Part shown: one piece after another, positions 7,331 through 15,696 of the stretch
Position numbering within the stretch: the stretch's first letter is position 1
How the letters are laid out: each line of letters starts with the position of its first letter
IMG/VR virus record: IMGVR_UViG_3300001472_000161
Location: 1-23,969 of that record
Length of the DNA: 23,969 nucleotides
Source of the DNA: a virus
Strand: one strand, 5' to 3'
The notes under the pieces: generated by a model
Database searches by the model: none
Seen by the model: the letters and a program-made list of their open reading frames with translations, nothing else
What the model was told of the DNA's origin: nothing
Made by a program: the position numbers and the translations under genes

Positions 7331-7332
7331 CC

Positions 7333-7809
7333 ATGAAAAAGATAAAAAACAAAGCGGTAAATGTAAGGAAACAACTTAAGGTTAGGTTGGAGAATACAGC
7401 GACAAGATACAAGAACACAGTGGGGTTTCGACCAACCAAGCAACAAGCATATCAGTGGTTTAGATATATCAACCGTTCTTTGTTTAACAGCAGATTACCA
7501 ATGGTTGACATACACGTCAAAAAATTGCACAAGGACTGGGGCAGATGTGTAGCCGATTGGGACAATAGGAAAACACCAAAAGGAAAATTTGATCAGCGTG
7601 TGATACCGTATCATATTGATGTACATTTTTATATTGAATTACACTGTAAATTTCCAAAATGGAAGGACTTCATAGAGACGCTGGCACATGAGATGGTACA
7701 CTTATATCAAATGACCTGGGTCAAAGATCCATATTCAAATCACAACAAAAATTTCTTCGCTTGGAAAAATAAATTTAAACTTGCAGGCCTAGGCCTTACT
7801 AGGTGTTAG
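7333..7809 (+). CDS. SprT-like zinc metalloprotein
   Basis: A 158-residue protein with the SprT-family zincin motif HEMVH at 119-123 and the downstream third ligand H137 in SNHNKNFFAW, the H-x3-F spacing typical of SprT/Spartan-like proteins. Eukaryotic Spartan cleaves proteins crosslinked to DNA, and SprT-like proteins are frequent in marine T4-like phages. The N-terminal 30 residues are very basic. The ATG at 7333 is preferred over the in-frame TTG at 7315. The gene diverges from the HARP-like/uvsW block and its 3' end overlaps the convergent GT42-like gene by 21 nt. No C-terminal zinc ribbon is present. The substrate is unknown. Confidence 0.85.
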   Translation: MKKIKNKAVNVRKQLKVRLENTATRYKNTVGFRPTKQQAYQWFRYINRSLFNSRLPMVDIHVKKLHKDWGRCVADWDNRKTPKGKFDQRVIPYHIDVHFYIELHCKFPKWKDFIETLAHEMVHLYQMTWVKDPYSNHNKNFFAWKNKFKLAGLGLTRC

Positions 7810-8514
7810 TATAGTTTCAAATTCAGCATAACTTATAACTTTACTATTACCAAGATCAGTACCAGTCTGTAAATTGTTTAGGTACTCTGGTGGACTATCA
7901 TGTACAACTGTGAAATTACAGTAAGGTCTCATCTTAAGTATATCTCTAAACTGTTTTAGCCAGCCCTCAAATATCTGATCATTGTGTCTTTCGCCGTAGT
8001 TGTTGGTATCCTGGTACATGTTGTTAAACTGGCCTTTGCCGTACTCTCTGAAGTCAAACCCCAACAGGTATATATTTTTATGTCCATGAACCGCCGCTGT
8101 CCAAAAGGCCGCGTTGCCAGAGATCCAATGAGGATTGTCTGGAATAAGATGTAACATCTCTTTGTGCCTGTTTACTTCAATAGCAGGTGTATAGTGAACG
8201 GTCTTCCGACCAACTTGATTATTACACATTTCTATAGTAATTTTACTGTCAACACTGAAAATAAAATCGGGCATGAAATCTCTGTAAAGAGCATTACATC
8301 CATATGTTTGTCCTGTCTCCTTGAGTCTATTGAGATCAAAATTTTTCCTTGAAGGACCATTTCCTATGCAGTAAGCGTTGCCTCGTGGTACTGCCTGCAC
8401 ATCGTCGGCAAACCATTTCATGTCTTTAGTGCGTTTACCGTTTTTGATAGTGATGTTCATACAGACTTCTTCGCCTTCGTATTTCTTCCATTCGATTGGA
8501 TTGATTATGGCCAT
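7789..8514 (-). CDS. GT42/MptE-like (sialyltransferase-fold) protein
   Basis: A 241-residue protein. GNGPS (51-55) followed by Tyr-Gly-Cys-Asn-Ala-Leu-Tyr (71-77) corresponds to the AGNGPSL and RCNQFY motifs of Campylobacter CstII-type sialyltransferases (GT42), where Asn residues hold CMP. A later block, ISGNAAF (131-137) leading to IYLLGFDF (148-155), matches the S-G-x4-A and I-Y-L-S-G-I-D-F region. H177 might stand for the catalytic His. The same Rossmann-like core occurs in MptE/DUF115 proteins, so sugar transfer is likely but the donor unproven. It ends the six-gene glycan transcript, sharing the ATGG junction with the gene upstream. Confidence 0.6.
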   Translation of the reverse strand: MAIINPIEWKKYEGEEVCMNITIKNGKRTKDMKWFADDVQAVPRGNAYCIGNGPSRKNFDLNRLKETGQTYGCNALYRDFMPDFIFSVDSKITIEMCNNQVGRKTVHYTPAIEVNRHKEMLHLIPDNPHWISGNAAFWTAAVHGHKNIYLLGFDFREYGKGQFNNMYQDTNNYGERHNDQIFEGWLKQFRDILKMRPYCNFTVVHDSPPEYLNNLQTGTDLGNSKVISYAEFETILTPSKA

Positions 8515-9383
8515 TATAGATATCTCTCTAGTAGCCTTTTCTTTATCCTAGTCCATGGTATGCCTTGTGCTATCTCGTCTTCAAACCATTCGGTAAATGC
8601 TAGTCTATTGGCCCAGTTTGATCTATCTGGCATTGTAGGATTATTGACAGTGGAGAAATCCTTATTACCCACTTCGTAACATAAACTTGCTTCTGATACA
8701 AACACAGGTATGCCATTTATCACTGCCTCCATGGCAGGGTTAGAACTATGGTTTACAACGGCCCAAGCATCTTTAAGAATGTCTTTGAAGTCTGTGTCAT
8801 CTATCTTACTGACATCTATTATAGGATTTTTAAGACTTACATTTGGATATTTCTTAACATCGAACCCTACGTTGTTTCTCGGATGCGGCCTTATCTGTAT
8901 TGGCCGATCAGTGTATTTTCTTATTTGCTGTACCTGTGATTCAAACCATGTCCTCATGTCCGGCATGCCTGCCCATTGTTCAGATGCATGGTGTTGGCCA
9001 AGCACTATAATGGTTTGTCCCCTTTGCTTCCATGGTTTGAATGTGTGCTTAAATAGATGCCATCTCTTGTCGTCTATATCTTGATTTGCAAAGTCTGCCT
9101 TTCTATTCACCCCGTTGATTGCAATCTTGAAACTTTTATTTCGTCGTAAACCGCCAACTTCTAGTACAATGACTGGTTTATTAGCCTGTCGGTATCTTTG
9201 CCATATCTGTTTGTAATTCCTCATCCTTCCAAGCCATAACACGCTCCAGATTACAGCCACGTCGGCATCGCTTGATTTATTAAGTATCACTTGATCTCCT
9301 GCGTCCTGTAAACTTTTAATGAATGCTTTGAATATAGGCTCCGAGTTCAGAGGCCCATGTTGTGTCCAAACTTCTATTTTCAT
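8514..9383 (-). CDS. KpsS/KpsC-like glycosyltransferase (paralog 1)
   Basis: A 289-residue GT-B-like C-terminal half of the capsule-polysaccharide (KpsC/KpsS-type) transferase family, which adds Kdo or related sugars. IRPHP (164-168) and HSSNPAMEAVINGIPVF (212-228) match the conserved RPHP and Ser-Ser-x4-Glu-x4-Gly-Ile-Pro-Val blocks of sugar-nucleotide binding. The last 45 residues (from PTMPDRSNW on) repeat a signature shared with three other genes in this window. It is translated from an ATGA overlap with the gene upstream. Length is shorter than KpsS (about 400). The acceptor and donor are unknown. Confidence 0.65.
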   Translation of the reverse strand: MKIEVWTQHGPLNSEPIFKAFIKSLQDAGDQVILNKSSDADVAVIWSVLWLGRMRNYKQIWQRYRQANKPVIVLEVGGLRRNKSFKIAINGVNRKADFANQDIDDKRWHLFKHTFKPWKQRGQTIIVLGQHHASEQWAGMPDMRTWFESQVQQIRKYTDRPIQIRPHPRNNVGFDVKKYPNVSLKNPIIDVSKIDDTDFKDILKDAWAVVNHSSNPAMEAVINGIPVFVSEASLCYEVGNKDFSTVNNPTMPDRSNWANRLAFTEWFEDEIAQGIPWTRIKKRLLERYL

Positions 9384-10282
9384 GTGCTAGACGGTACGTT
9401 TTTCCAGTAATCCACTGAGAATATATCTGCGGGTGCGTTTGGGTTGGCACGTAGATCGTTCTTCCCGCTTGTCCCAACTTTTTTACGTTTACCTTTCATG
9501 TGGTCCATGTACAATCCAAGTTCACTATTGACGAAAACATGATGTCCTTTTACTCCTATCCAATAACCTATGTCATTGACCTTTATGTTCTTCTCTTGCC
9601 TGTATTTTTTTGTTAGGTGCCAAAACACGTAACTGTCGTGCCATTCCAGAAGTTTGAATACTTCGTCTGTGACATAGAGTTTTTCCCAGTCGTTTACAAA
9701 ATTTTGTATCTCAGGATGTTTCATGTTATAACCAACAAACCCACATTCTGGGTATTTGCCGCCATCATTCAGTTTAGGATTTTCTCTACCCAGGTAAGTT
9801 ACCATTGTGTCTGAGGGTAATAATTTTTTAAAAAAGTTTATCGGCACGGGTCGAAAACTAAAAGTATCTGCGTCTATCCACACTACGTAGTCGTACTCCT
9901 TGCTGTTTCTTACACCATTTACAACACAGAATACTTTGTTTGCAAATCGGACGGCCGCCCAAAGGTATGACCCTTTGTTTTTATCCTTGCCACCTTTTAC
10001 TTGTAGTTCCGCAGGACGTCTTACTCCTCCTGGTATTTCATGTAGTTCTCCGTTTGCTACAGGATCGTCCTTGTGTTTGTTTTTGAACTTGAACAGTTCG
10101 GGTTCAGCAGTGTTTAAGTCTATCCATTGTATTCTCTCGTACTTACAGTCTGGTTTGGCTTCTTCGGCGTATACCACAATGTCGATTTCTTTTGGAAATT
10201 GCTCCGCCATGGATTCTATTCCTTTTTTTCCATATTGTTCCCAACTGCCTGGTTTATATGAAGTAATAACTTTTATTTTCAT
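9380..10282 (-). CDS. GT-A-fold glycosyltransferase
   Basis: A 300-residue protein of GT-A type. VVWIDADTFSF (133-143) holds the DxD motif (D137, D139) that binds the metal and sugar nucleotide. The N-terminus (MKIKVITSYKPGSW) forms the usual first strand, and a late WHDSYVFWHL block could serve acceptor contact. The ATG at 10282 is chosen because AGGAG sits 4 nt upstream, overlapping the asnB stop; a TTG 21 nt earlier is less likely. A GT8-like or other GT-A subfamily cannot be decided. It is the fourth gene in the minus-strand glycan transcript. Confidence 0.75.
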   Translation of the reverse strand: MKIKVITSYKPGSWEQYGKKGIESMAEQFPKEIDIVVYAEEAKPDCKYERIQWIDLNTAEPELFKFKNKHKDDPVANGELHEIPGGVRRPAELQVKGGKDKNKGSYLWAAVRFANKVFCVVNGVRNSKEYDYVVWIDADTFSFRPVPINFFKKLLPSDTMVTYLGRENPKLNDGGKYPECGFVGYNMKHPEIQNFVNDWEKLYVTDEVFKLLEWHDSYVFWHLTKKYRQEKNIKVNDIGYWIGVKGHHVFVNSELGLYMDHMKGKRKKVGTSGKNDLRANPNAPADIFSVDYWKNVPSST

Positions 10283-10289
10283 GTTACTC

Positions 10290-12029
10290 CTATTTACTTT
10301 CAAAATTCATGTTAAATTTATTTGCCCAATCTCTCATTATCCATGCAGGTATGGCAGACTTTTGGGTTTCGTTGTTTCTTAAAACTATGTCTTTTAAACA
10401 ATCTTTTCTGGCAATCTGATTTTGATAAAAATTTTTTGTTACTTGCTCGTTTTGTATCCATCCTTTGACGGGCGCCGTCCATCCTGTCTTGTGTTTTGAT
10501 ATAATCTCATTTGGAAATATATTTCGATATGCCTTTTTACTTAAAAGTTTCGTATCTGATTTATTGATTCCTATTTTTTCATTGGACGGAATACTCAAAC
10601 CATATTTCATAAATTTCTTCGTGGCTAACGGGAAACGTCCTTCCATGCTAAATGCCATACCGTATGTGTCGTTTCTTATAAAAAATTCTTCCGGAACTTG
10701 TGTTACGCAGTCTAATGACATATAGGAATTTACAGGATCAGCATCGTTATACAGTTCCATTGGAAGATTTTTTATTAAATATTTTGTAAGATCGTTTCTG
10801 CTAATTGGATAATGAGAGACTAGGATTGGTCTTTTAATTCTGTTCATCCATTGTTCAACCAACTGTGTCCAATTAGTCACATTCTGATTACGCAATTTCC
10901 AATACTTTGGATAGCCACCAAGCACTTCGTCTCCCATATCACCGGCTAGTGTGACCACTATCCCGTCCTCTGATAAAAATTTATTAGTGTAATAATACAT
11001 GGCCATAGATGGATTGTACACAGGTTGCTCCATAAAATAGATGCTTTTATCCCAGCAGTCTTTGACCAATTGAGGAGTCATTGTGACAACTTTATGATTG
11101 AACTTAAACTGTTCTGCCAGCATTAGTGCTTTGGAATGATCGTCATTGTGATCATCCTCACGCCACACTATGTTTGGTTCCATTTTATTTGTGTAGGTGT
11201 TTGTGGTGTCGTGCAGTTTACTGTGTTCGTACGCCACCATGCCACTGTCAAGGCCTCCACTTAGGAATATACCTATCTTCCTACGTCCTATGCTACACAT
11301 CTTCACGCTTTCTCTGGTAATGTGTCTAAACTCTTCTTCGTCAAACTTATGCTTGTTTGTTGCAACTATAAGATTTCTTTTTTTATTTTTTATTTTTTTA
11401 TTGGCAACGTCATACACTATTGTTTCACCGCTCAAAAGTTTCTTTACATTTGAAAAGAAAGTGTTTTCTGTAACGTTTACACCAACGTGCGCCATGCAAC
11501 TGAAAGCCAATGGATCAATATTTCTTGAGCCTTGGACATGGTCAAGCATGCCTTTGATTTCACTGCCAAATATTAGTCCTTGTTTTATTTCGGCGTAGTA
11601 CAACGGTTTAATTCCTGCGTGGTCCCGCGACAGCCATAGTTCTTGATTTTGTTTTTTGTAATATGCAAACCCATGCATAGAATCTATCTCATCAGTGAAA
11701 TCTAGTCCGAACATGTCCAATCCCCATGCCAGTAATTCTGTATCGCAACCAGTCTCTCCTACAAACCCTTTTTCGCTGTACTTGTCTCTAAGTTCGTAGT
11801 AATTGAATATTTCTCCATTGTAAATGAGATAATTCCCCGCAGGAGTTTTCCAGGGCTGGATTGAATTATTAGGATGTCCCATTATTGACAGAAGATTGTG
11901 TCCTAGTGTGAGATTGTTGTCAGGTGATGACCATACCTTTGACCCATCTGGTCCTCTATGACTACAGGCAGTGATGTAGTCTTGTATAAGTTTTGGATTA
12001 TTATCGGTAATTCCGTAAATTCCGCACAT
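10290..12029 (-). CDS. asnB: Asparagine synthetase (glutamine-hydrolysing), AsnB-type, probable sugar-acid amidotransferase
   Basis: A 579-residue two-domain amidotransferase. Nucleophile Cys2 opens the N-terminal glutaminase domain; the oxyanion pair N71-G72 and D96 are in place, but the residue matching E. coli R49, which holds the glutamine carboxylate, is Leu46. The synthetase domain has the PP-loop SGGLDS (257-262) and the later GDMGDEVLGGYP block. AsnB normally makes asparagine; in polysaccharide clusters such enzymes often amidate sugar carboxylates, which is the likelier role here. Marine T4-like phages are known to carry asnB. It starts in a TAATG overlap with the gene before it. Confidence 0.85.
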   Translation of the reverse strand: MCGIYGITDNNPKLIQDYITACSHRGPDGSKVWSSPDNNLTLGHNLLSIMGHPNNSIQPWKTPAGNYLIYNGEIFNYYELRDKYSEKGFVGETGCDTELLAWGLDMFGLDFTDEIDSMHGFAYYKKQNQELWLSRDHAGIKPLYYAEIKQGLIFGSEIKGMLDHVQGSRNIDPLAFSCMAHVGVNVTENTFFSNVKKLLSGETIVYDVANKKIKNKKRNLIVATNKHKFDEEEFRHITRESVKMCSIGRRKIGIFLSGGLDSGMVAYEHSKLHDTTNTYTNKMEPNIVWREDDHNDDHSKALMLAEQFKFNHKVVTMTPQLVKDCWDKSIYFMEQPVYNPSMAMYYYTNKFLSEDGIVVTLAGDMGDEVLGGYPKYWKLRNQNVTNWTQLVEQWMNRIKRPILVSHYPISRNDLTKYLIKNLPMELYNDADPVNSYMSLDCVTQVPEEFFIRNDTYGMAFSMEGRFPLATKKFMKYGLSIPSNEKIGINKSDTKLLSKKAYRNIFPNEIISKHKTGWTAPVKGWIQNEQVTKNFYQNQIARKDCLKDIVLRNNETQKSAIPAWIMRDWANKFNMNFESK

Positions 12030-13012
12030 TAGTAACCTAACTTTTCCTTGAACCTTTTAAACACTGTGCCATCTCTAATTTCTTTTTCTGTCCATTGCTT
12101 GTAGCCAATGTTGCACACCCATTGATCTCTGTCAGGATATTCGGGTGTTTCTATGTTGTTAAGATCTTTGTTTGCCACGTCCCAGCAGATTGCAAGGTCT
12201 GATGTTACAAAAGTGGGGATACCTCTTACGCAACTGTCAATACTAGCAGTGCTGTTATGCGTAATTACTGCGTGGCAGTTTGCTATTGCTTCTTGGAAAT
12301 TGAATCTGTAGTATTTCTTCTCATCTCCACTGAAGAACTTTTGTCCTATTATGACTTTGCAGTCCTCTGGAAATTCTTTTACACGTTCTTCAATGTGGGC
12401 CATATGATTTGGGTGTGGACGTATCAAGAACTGTCTGTCCGTGATTGGTCTGATCTTTTCGTATACACCATTGAACCATTCTATTGGATCCAACTCGTCC
12501 ATACTCCAGTTGTCTTTAGGCTGTAGAACAAAAAGTATTGGATCATCTTGATTGGATTTCCTCCATGGTTGGTATTTTATATTCCACATCTTCTTCATCA
12601 TTTCCCAACGATCGGGTGGCGAATTTTCACTTAAAAAGTCTCCATTATTCATGGGTGAATAGAGGCTGACTCGCCAATGGTGTTTAGGATGTGTGATAGT
12701 GTTGCCAAAACTTGATAGTATGCCTCCGTCAAAAGTTATTATGTGTATTCCTTTTTTCTTTGCACGTTCTACTAGATCTCTTCTTCTACCTTTGGTGTGG
12801 TGCATCTGATTTGATCCGCCATAGCCAAACATACAGCCTATCCTTGCTGTTGGCTCCATCTCGTTTAATGTCCACTCTCCGGTCTTGGTCTCATTAACCA
12901 TGATTGGATTATCACCACAAGCACGTATGCCTTCTGCCATGTGTTGCAACAGTTCGTAACTTGCCCCACGTCTACGGTCTTTTACAGTCCTTCTAAATAT
13001 TTCAACGTCCAT
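12029..13012 (-). CDS. KpsS/KpsC-like glycosyltransferase (paralog 2)
   Basis: A 327-residue member of the same capsule-type family as the genes at 8514 and 13002. Visible elements are a Gly-rich FGYGGSNQMHHTKG segment (62-75), FDGGILS (94-100), IRPHP (197-201), and HNSTASIDSCVRGIPTF (252-268). The conserved Glu of the last block is Asp here. The tail (PEYPDRDQW and GYKQWTEKEIRDG) is the signature shared by all four paralogs. It starts 11 nt inside the gene upstream and ends in TAATG with asnB. Donor and acceptor are unknown. Confidence 0.65.
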   Translation of the reverse strand: MDVEIFRRTVKDRRRGASYELLQHMAEGIRACGDNPIMVNETKTGEWTLNEMEPTARIGCMFGYGGSNQMHHTKGRRRDLVERAKKKGIHIITFDGGILSSFGNTITHPKHHWRVSLYSPMNNGDFLSENSPPDRWEMMKKMWNIKYQPWRKSNQDDPILFVLQPKDNWSMDELDPIEWFNGVYEKIRPITDRQFLIRPHPNHMAHIEERVKEFPEDCKVIIGQKFFSGDEKKYYRFNFQEAIANCHAVITHNSTASIDSCVRGIPTFVTSDLAICWDVANKDLNNIETPEYPDRDQWVCNIGYKQWTEKEIRDGTVFKRFKEKLGY

Positions 13013-13814
13013 CTAATATACCTAATGCCCATCCGTTTCTAAATTCTTCCTGAGTGAACTGACCATATGCTAGACTGTGGAACACAGGTTCTCTGTCAGC
13101 ATAGATGGGAGTTTCAATTTTACTAAAGTTATTTTCACATATCTGTCCACAAGGGTTTTCAAAATTGCTAAAGCAAGGTACACCATTGTGTAATGCCTTA
13201 ATGGTCATGGAACTATTAAATGTGACCACCGCGTGTACTTGATCCCACTCGAATGGTTTTTCGGGTTGCTTGTTGTCACTTGGCCCTGGCAACATTCTTC
13301 CCTGCTCGTCTAAATAACTTTTTGGATTGTAAGGTTTTTCTCTTATAATAATTTGTCTTTCTGTATTTGCTTTTAATACCTGTAAAGTGTCTTCCAGCCA
13401 GGTCTGTGCATTGAAGTGTAAAGCCATACTGTGGCTAGGTGGTACCACTAGCACATATTTTCCATTTTTGTGGTATGGCAAAATTGGATCACCTTTGTAA
13501 TATTTTTTGTATCTGTCGTCTGGCCTTTGTTCGTGGCTGGTCTTTACATGTTCGTTCTTGACACATCTCATCCAATAAGGTGTTGCTCGGCTTTCTCCCC
13601 AATAGGGCCTGTCGATGTAATAAAAATCTTTCTTGTTTTCTTTCGCCCAGTTGTAAACTATGTTGGTACCTCTCAACACTCCCATAAATGCAACTTTTTC
13701 GCAGTCTTCCTTCATTGCATTTTGGTAATTTACTATTTGTGCCGTGGAGCCTCTTGCAATTGATTCAATATATTTTTCAGTGTTGGCTCGTTCCGTTCGT
13801 ACGCAGTAAAACAT
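13002..13814 (-). CDS. KpsS/KpsC-like glycosyltransferase (paralog 3)
   Basis: A 270-residue member of the KpsS/KpsC-like group in this window. IREKP (157-161) replaces RPHP, and FNSSMTIKALHNGVPCF (199-215) stands where paralog 1 has its Ser-Ser-x4-Glu block, with Lys for Glu. ADREPVFHSLAYGQFTQEEF near the end is the shared tail signature. It most resembles the gene at 16364-17176: both have 270 residues, a PYWG/PYFG segment, a YWMRCVKN or YWRICKN block, and R-x-KP instead of RPHP. It is the first gene of the six-gene minus-strand glycan transcript, behind a TATAAT promoter. Confidence 0.6.
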   Translation of the reverse strand: MFYCVRTERANTEKYIESIARGSTAQIVNYQNAMKEDCEKVAFMGVLRGTNIVYNWAKENKKDFYYIDRPYWGESRATPYWMRCVKNEHVKTSHEQRPDDRYKKYYKGDPILPYHKNGKYVLVVPPSHSMALHFNAQTWLEDTLQVLKANTERQIIIREKPYNPKSYLDEQGRMLPGPSDNKQPEKPFEWDQVHAVVTFNSSMTIKALHNGVPCFSNFENPCGQICENNFSKIETPIYADREPVFHSLAYGQFTQEEFRNGWALGILDGR

Positions 13815-13832
13815 AATCGTAAATAGTTATCG

Positions 13833-14588
13833 ATGAGAAACTTGGTTATTCAATATTATATAGACATTCAAAAATATTCGCAACCTGGTTTTAACAATCT
13901 AAAACCAAGTCCTATGGAAACATATAGCAGACATAGTTTCCAAAAATATTGTGCAAAGTACAATTTAGAATATCAAAGAATTACCGAACCAAAATTAGCA
14001 TTCAAACACCCTACCTGGGAAAGATTTGATCTTTGGGTGGACCGTAGTTGGTGGGAAAAATATGATCAGATCATGTACGTTGATAGTGATGTGATCGCTT
14101 TACCACATGCCGGAAACATATTTCAGGAATACCCAGAGATAAATCAAAAGTTAAAAACCTGCTACTATCCTAAGTTCAGAGGCGCAACACCAGATGGTGC
14201 AAAATATAACCAAAGGGTCAATCCGTTAGCCGACAACTATACCGGAGAACAGATCATGCAACGATTTGTTCAGCCTGGGGTAATGATGTTAAACAAAGTG
14301 TCTACAGAATTTATGCTTCCTTGGGTCAGCAAATACAAAGAAGTCACCGACGACAGGATAGACGACGGCATGTTTCTTAATGGTTGTATAGTAGACAGCA
14401 AAGTTCCTTTGTTAGATATGCAAAGAATGTATAATCATAAAAATAACGGCGAGAAATTTGATTATAACAAGGTTAATTTTTTACATTGTGCCGGCGGCAA
14501 GAAACACAAAAGGAATGTTAAGATTTGGTCCAAGTTGAAAGATATATTTCCTGATGTTGAGGTAGACTTGTCTGGGCTAGAAGTCTAA
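13833..14588 (+). CDS. GT-A-fold glycosyltransferase (GT8-like)
   Basis: A 251-residue protein. IMYVDSDVIAL (80-90) carries the DxD motif (D84, D86) preceded by a Tyr-Val strand, as in GT8-like and related GT-A enzymes. Downstream, a DDGMFLN block and the segment VNFLHCAGGKKHKRN near the C-terminus fit the late His-containing motif of those families. It is a single plus-strand gene: it diverges from the transcript starting at 13814 with only 18 nt between start codons and its 3' end overlaps the GT61 gene by 4 nt. Specificity is unknown. Confidence 0.72.
   Translation: MRNLVIQYYIDIQKYSQPGFNNLKPSPMETYSRHSFQKYCAKYNLEYQRITEPKLAFKHPTWERFDLWVDRSWWEKYDQIMYVDSDVIALPHAGNIFQEYPEINQKLKTCYYPKFRGATPDGAKYNQRVNPLADNYTGEQIMQRFVQPGVMMLNKVSTEFMLPWVSKYKEVTDDRIDDGMFLNGCIVDSKVPLLDMQRMYNHKNNGEKFDYNKVNFLHCAGGKKHKRNVKIWSKLKDIFPDVEVDLSGLEV
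13855..13883 (-). promoter_or_regulatory. Sigma70-type promoter for the minus-strand glycan transcript
   Basis: TTGCGA (13883-13878) and a perfect TATAAT (13860-13855) lie 17 nt apart on the minus strand, inside the 5' end of the divergent plus-strand transferase gene. The expected start leaves about 34 nt before the ATG at 13814. It would drive the six overlapping genes down to 7789. Confidence 0.45.
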
Positions 14589-15667
14589 TCTAAAATTTTT
14601 ATTAAGTTTGGTATGTTTATCTTAAGATTTACCATGTCCTTGGCCTTCTTATTTTTTGGTTTTGTTAATTGTAGTTTTTCAGTTTCACAAAGTATTACAT
14701 GATGCTTGAGTCCAAGATGATGCGATAGGCTTGGATAAACTTTTTTGTGCATGAATGCTTTGTGTGTCAATTCATAAACTTTTGTTTTTGGCCTGCACCA
14801 TAAAAGGTTTGTTAATCCAGCACCATGGGGAGAAACTATATGCGTGGCTTCAGCGAAAGTTTTTACTTGCTCCTCTATCGACATATTTTCTAAAGTCACT
14901 GTCTCCCAGCCTTTCAACGCCATAACAAGTTCGTCTTGATTCTTTATGTTCCTGTTTTCGGCATCTTTCCTTGTAATAAAAATTTTACGAGTAGGTTTTA
15001 TATCATCCTTGGCTACAAGGTTTGCTAGATGTCTTATCCACTTCGGCATGTGAGGAGTCAGGATTCCATCTTGGTAGTTGCTCATACTTGGCACAATGAG
15101 GTGAGCAAAACGCCAAGTTTCTTTTTTGGGTATTACTTTGTATTGCAAATCAGGGAAAAACACCTTACAAATCCTGTCGAAGTATTTGCTAGGGTTGGCT
15201 AGAATGAAAGTGTACTTTTCAAAATTGGTGCTCCATCTTTTTTCAATGAGTCGGAACTTGGATACGATGTCTATCCAAATGTGCCAAGGGTTCTCAGCAC
15301 TGTACTCGTCGATAGGCAACCAAACATATTTCCAAGTGCCATTGAACTGTTGTGTGATCGGTGGCATCGTGATATCTACTTTTTCACCCCAAGATGTAAA
15401 GATATCATGCACCTTGTGTGGTTTGTCACGATATTTTGAAATCAAAGGCCATACATGATTTGTAATTAATTTCCTGTCTTCAGTAACCAATACTGGTAAG
15501 CAGTTCACACTGCAATTTGAAAAATCTGCCACAAATGTTGGTAAAGTTGAATAGGTGTTTATAATTCCAAAACTTTTAAAATTAAGAGCATACTGGTAAG
15601 ATTGATCAATGATGTCCCATTGGTTAGTGAAAAATTTAATATCTTGTATGTTTTGAACCGTTTGCAT
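14585..15667 (-). CDS. GT61-type glycosyltransferase (DUF563)
   Basis: A 360-residue protein whose C-terminal half carries the signature of the GT61/DUF563 family: the ITRKDAENR segment (231-239) and HGAGLTN (281-287), followed by KVYELTHKAF. The family includes xylosyl- and other transferases acting on polysaccharides and glycans, including bacterial capsular examples. The N-terminal half has no recognised motif and no signal peptide. It is a one-gene minus-strand unit between convergent and divergent plus-strand genes. An AT-rich 29-nt gap precedes the next start codon used at 15697. Substrate unknown. Confidence 0.78.
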   Translation of the reverse strand: MQTVQNIQDIKFFTNQWDIIDQSYQYALNFKSFGIINTYSTLPTFVADFSNCSVNCLPVLVTEDRKLITNHVWPLISKYRDKPHKVHDIFTSWGEKVDITMPPITQQFNGTWKYVWLPIDEYSAENPWHIWIDIVSKFRLIEKRWSTNFEKYTFILANPSKYFDRICKVFFPDLQYKVIPKKETWRFAHLIVPSMSNYQDGILTPHMPKWIRHLANLVAKDDIKPTRKIFITRKDAENRNIKNQDELVMALKGWETVTLENMSIEEQVKTFAEATHIVSPHGAGLTNLLWCRPKTKVYELTHKAFMHKKVYPSLSHHLGLKHHVILCETEKLQLTKPKNKKAKDMVNLKINIPNLIKILD

Positions 15668-15690
15668 ATCTCTTATAATTAATGTATAAT
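15662..15690 (+). promoter_or_regulatory. Possible promoter for the plus-strand glycan transcript
   Basis: The AT-rich gap between divergent genes contains two TATAAT boxes on the plus strand, at 15674-15679 and 15685-15690. The second is 17 nt from TTGCAT (15662-15667), but would start transcription at or near the ATG at 15697, giving a leaderless message. The first pairs with TTGAAC (15653-15658) at only 15 nt. Either could serve; the AT-rich base composition makes chance matches likely. Confidence 0.3.
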
Positions 15691-15696
15691 TATCTT

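Noticed and set aside
7315-7332. TTG start that would add six residues to the SprT-like protein
   Set aside because: An ATG at 7333 fits better, and the extension would run across the divergent promoter -35 box.
7785-7796. Perfect 12-bp palindrome AGGCCTAGGCCT at the convergent gene ends
   Set aside because: It has no loop and no U-tract and lies in the overlapping coding ends; it may just reflect Gly-Leu codons.
8710-9084. Plus-strand open frame of 124 codons opposite a transferase gene
   Set aside because: It is a shadow of the strongly supported minus-strand gene; no ribosome binding site or known motif.
11197-11598. Plus-strand open frame of 133 codons with hydrophobic segments opposite asnB
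   Set aside because: The hydrophobic residues come from reading the asnB antisense strand.
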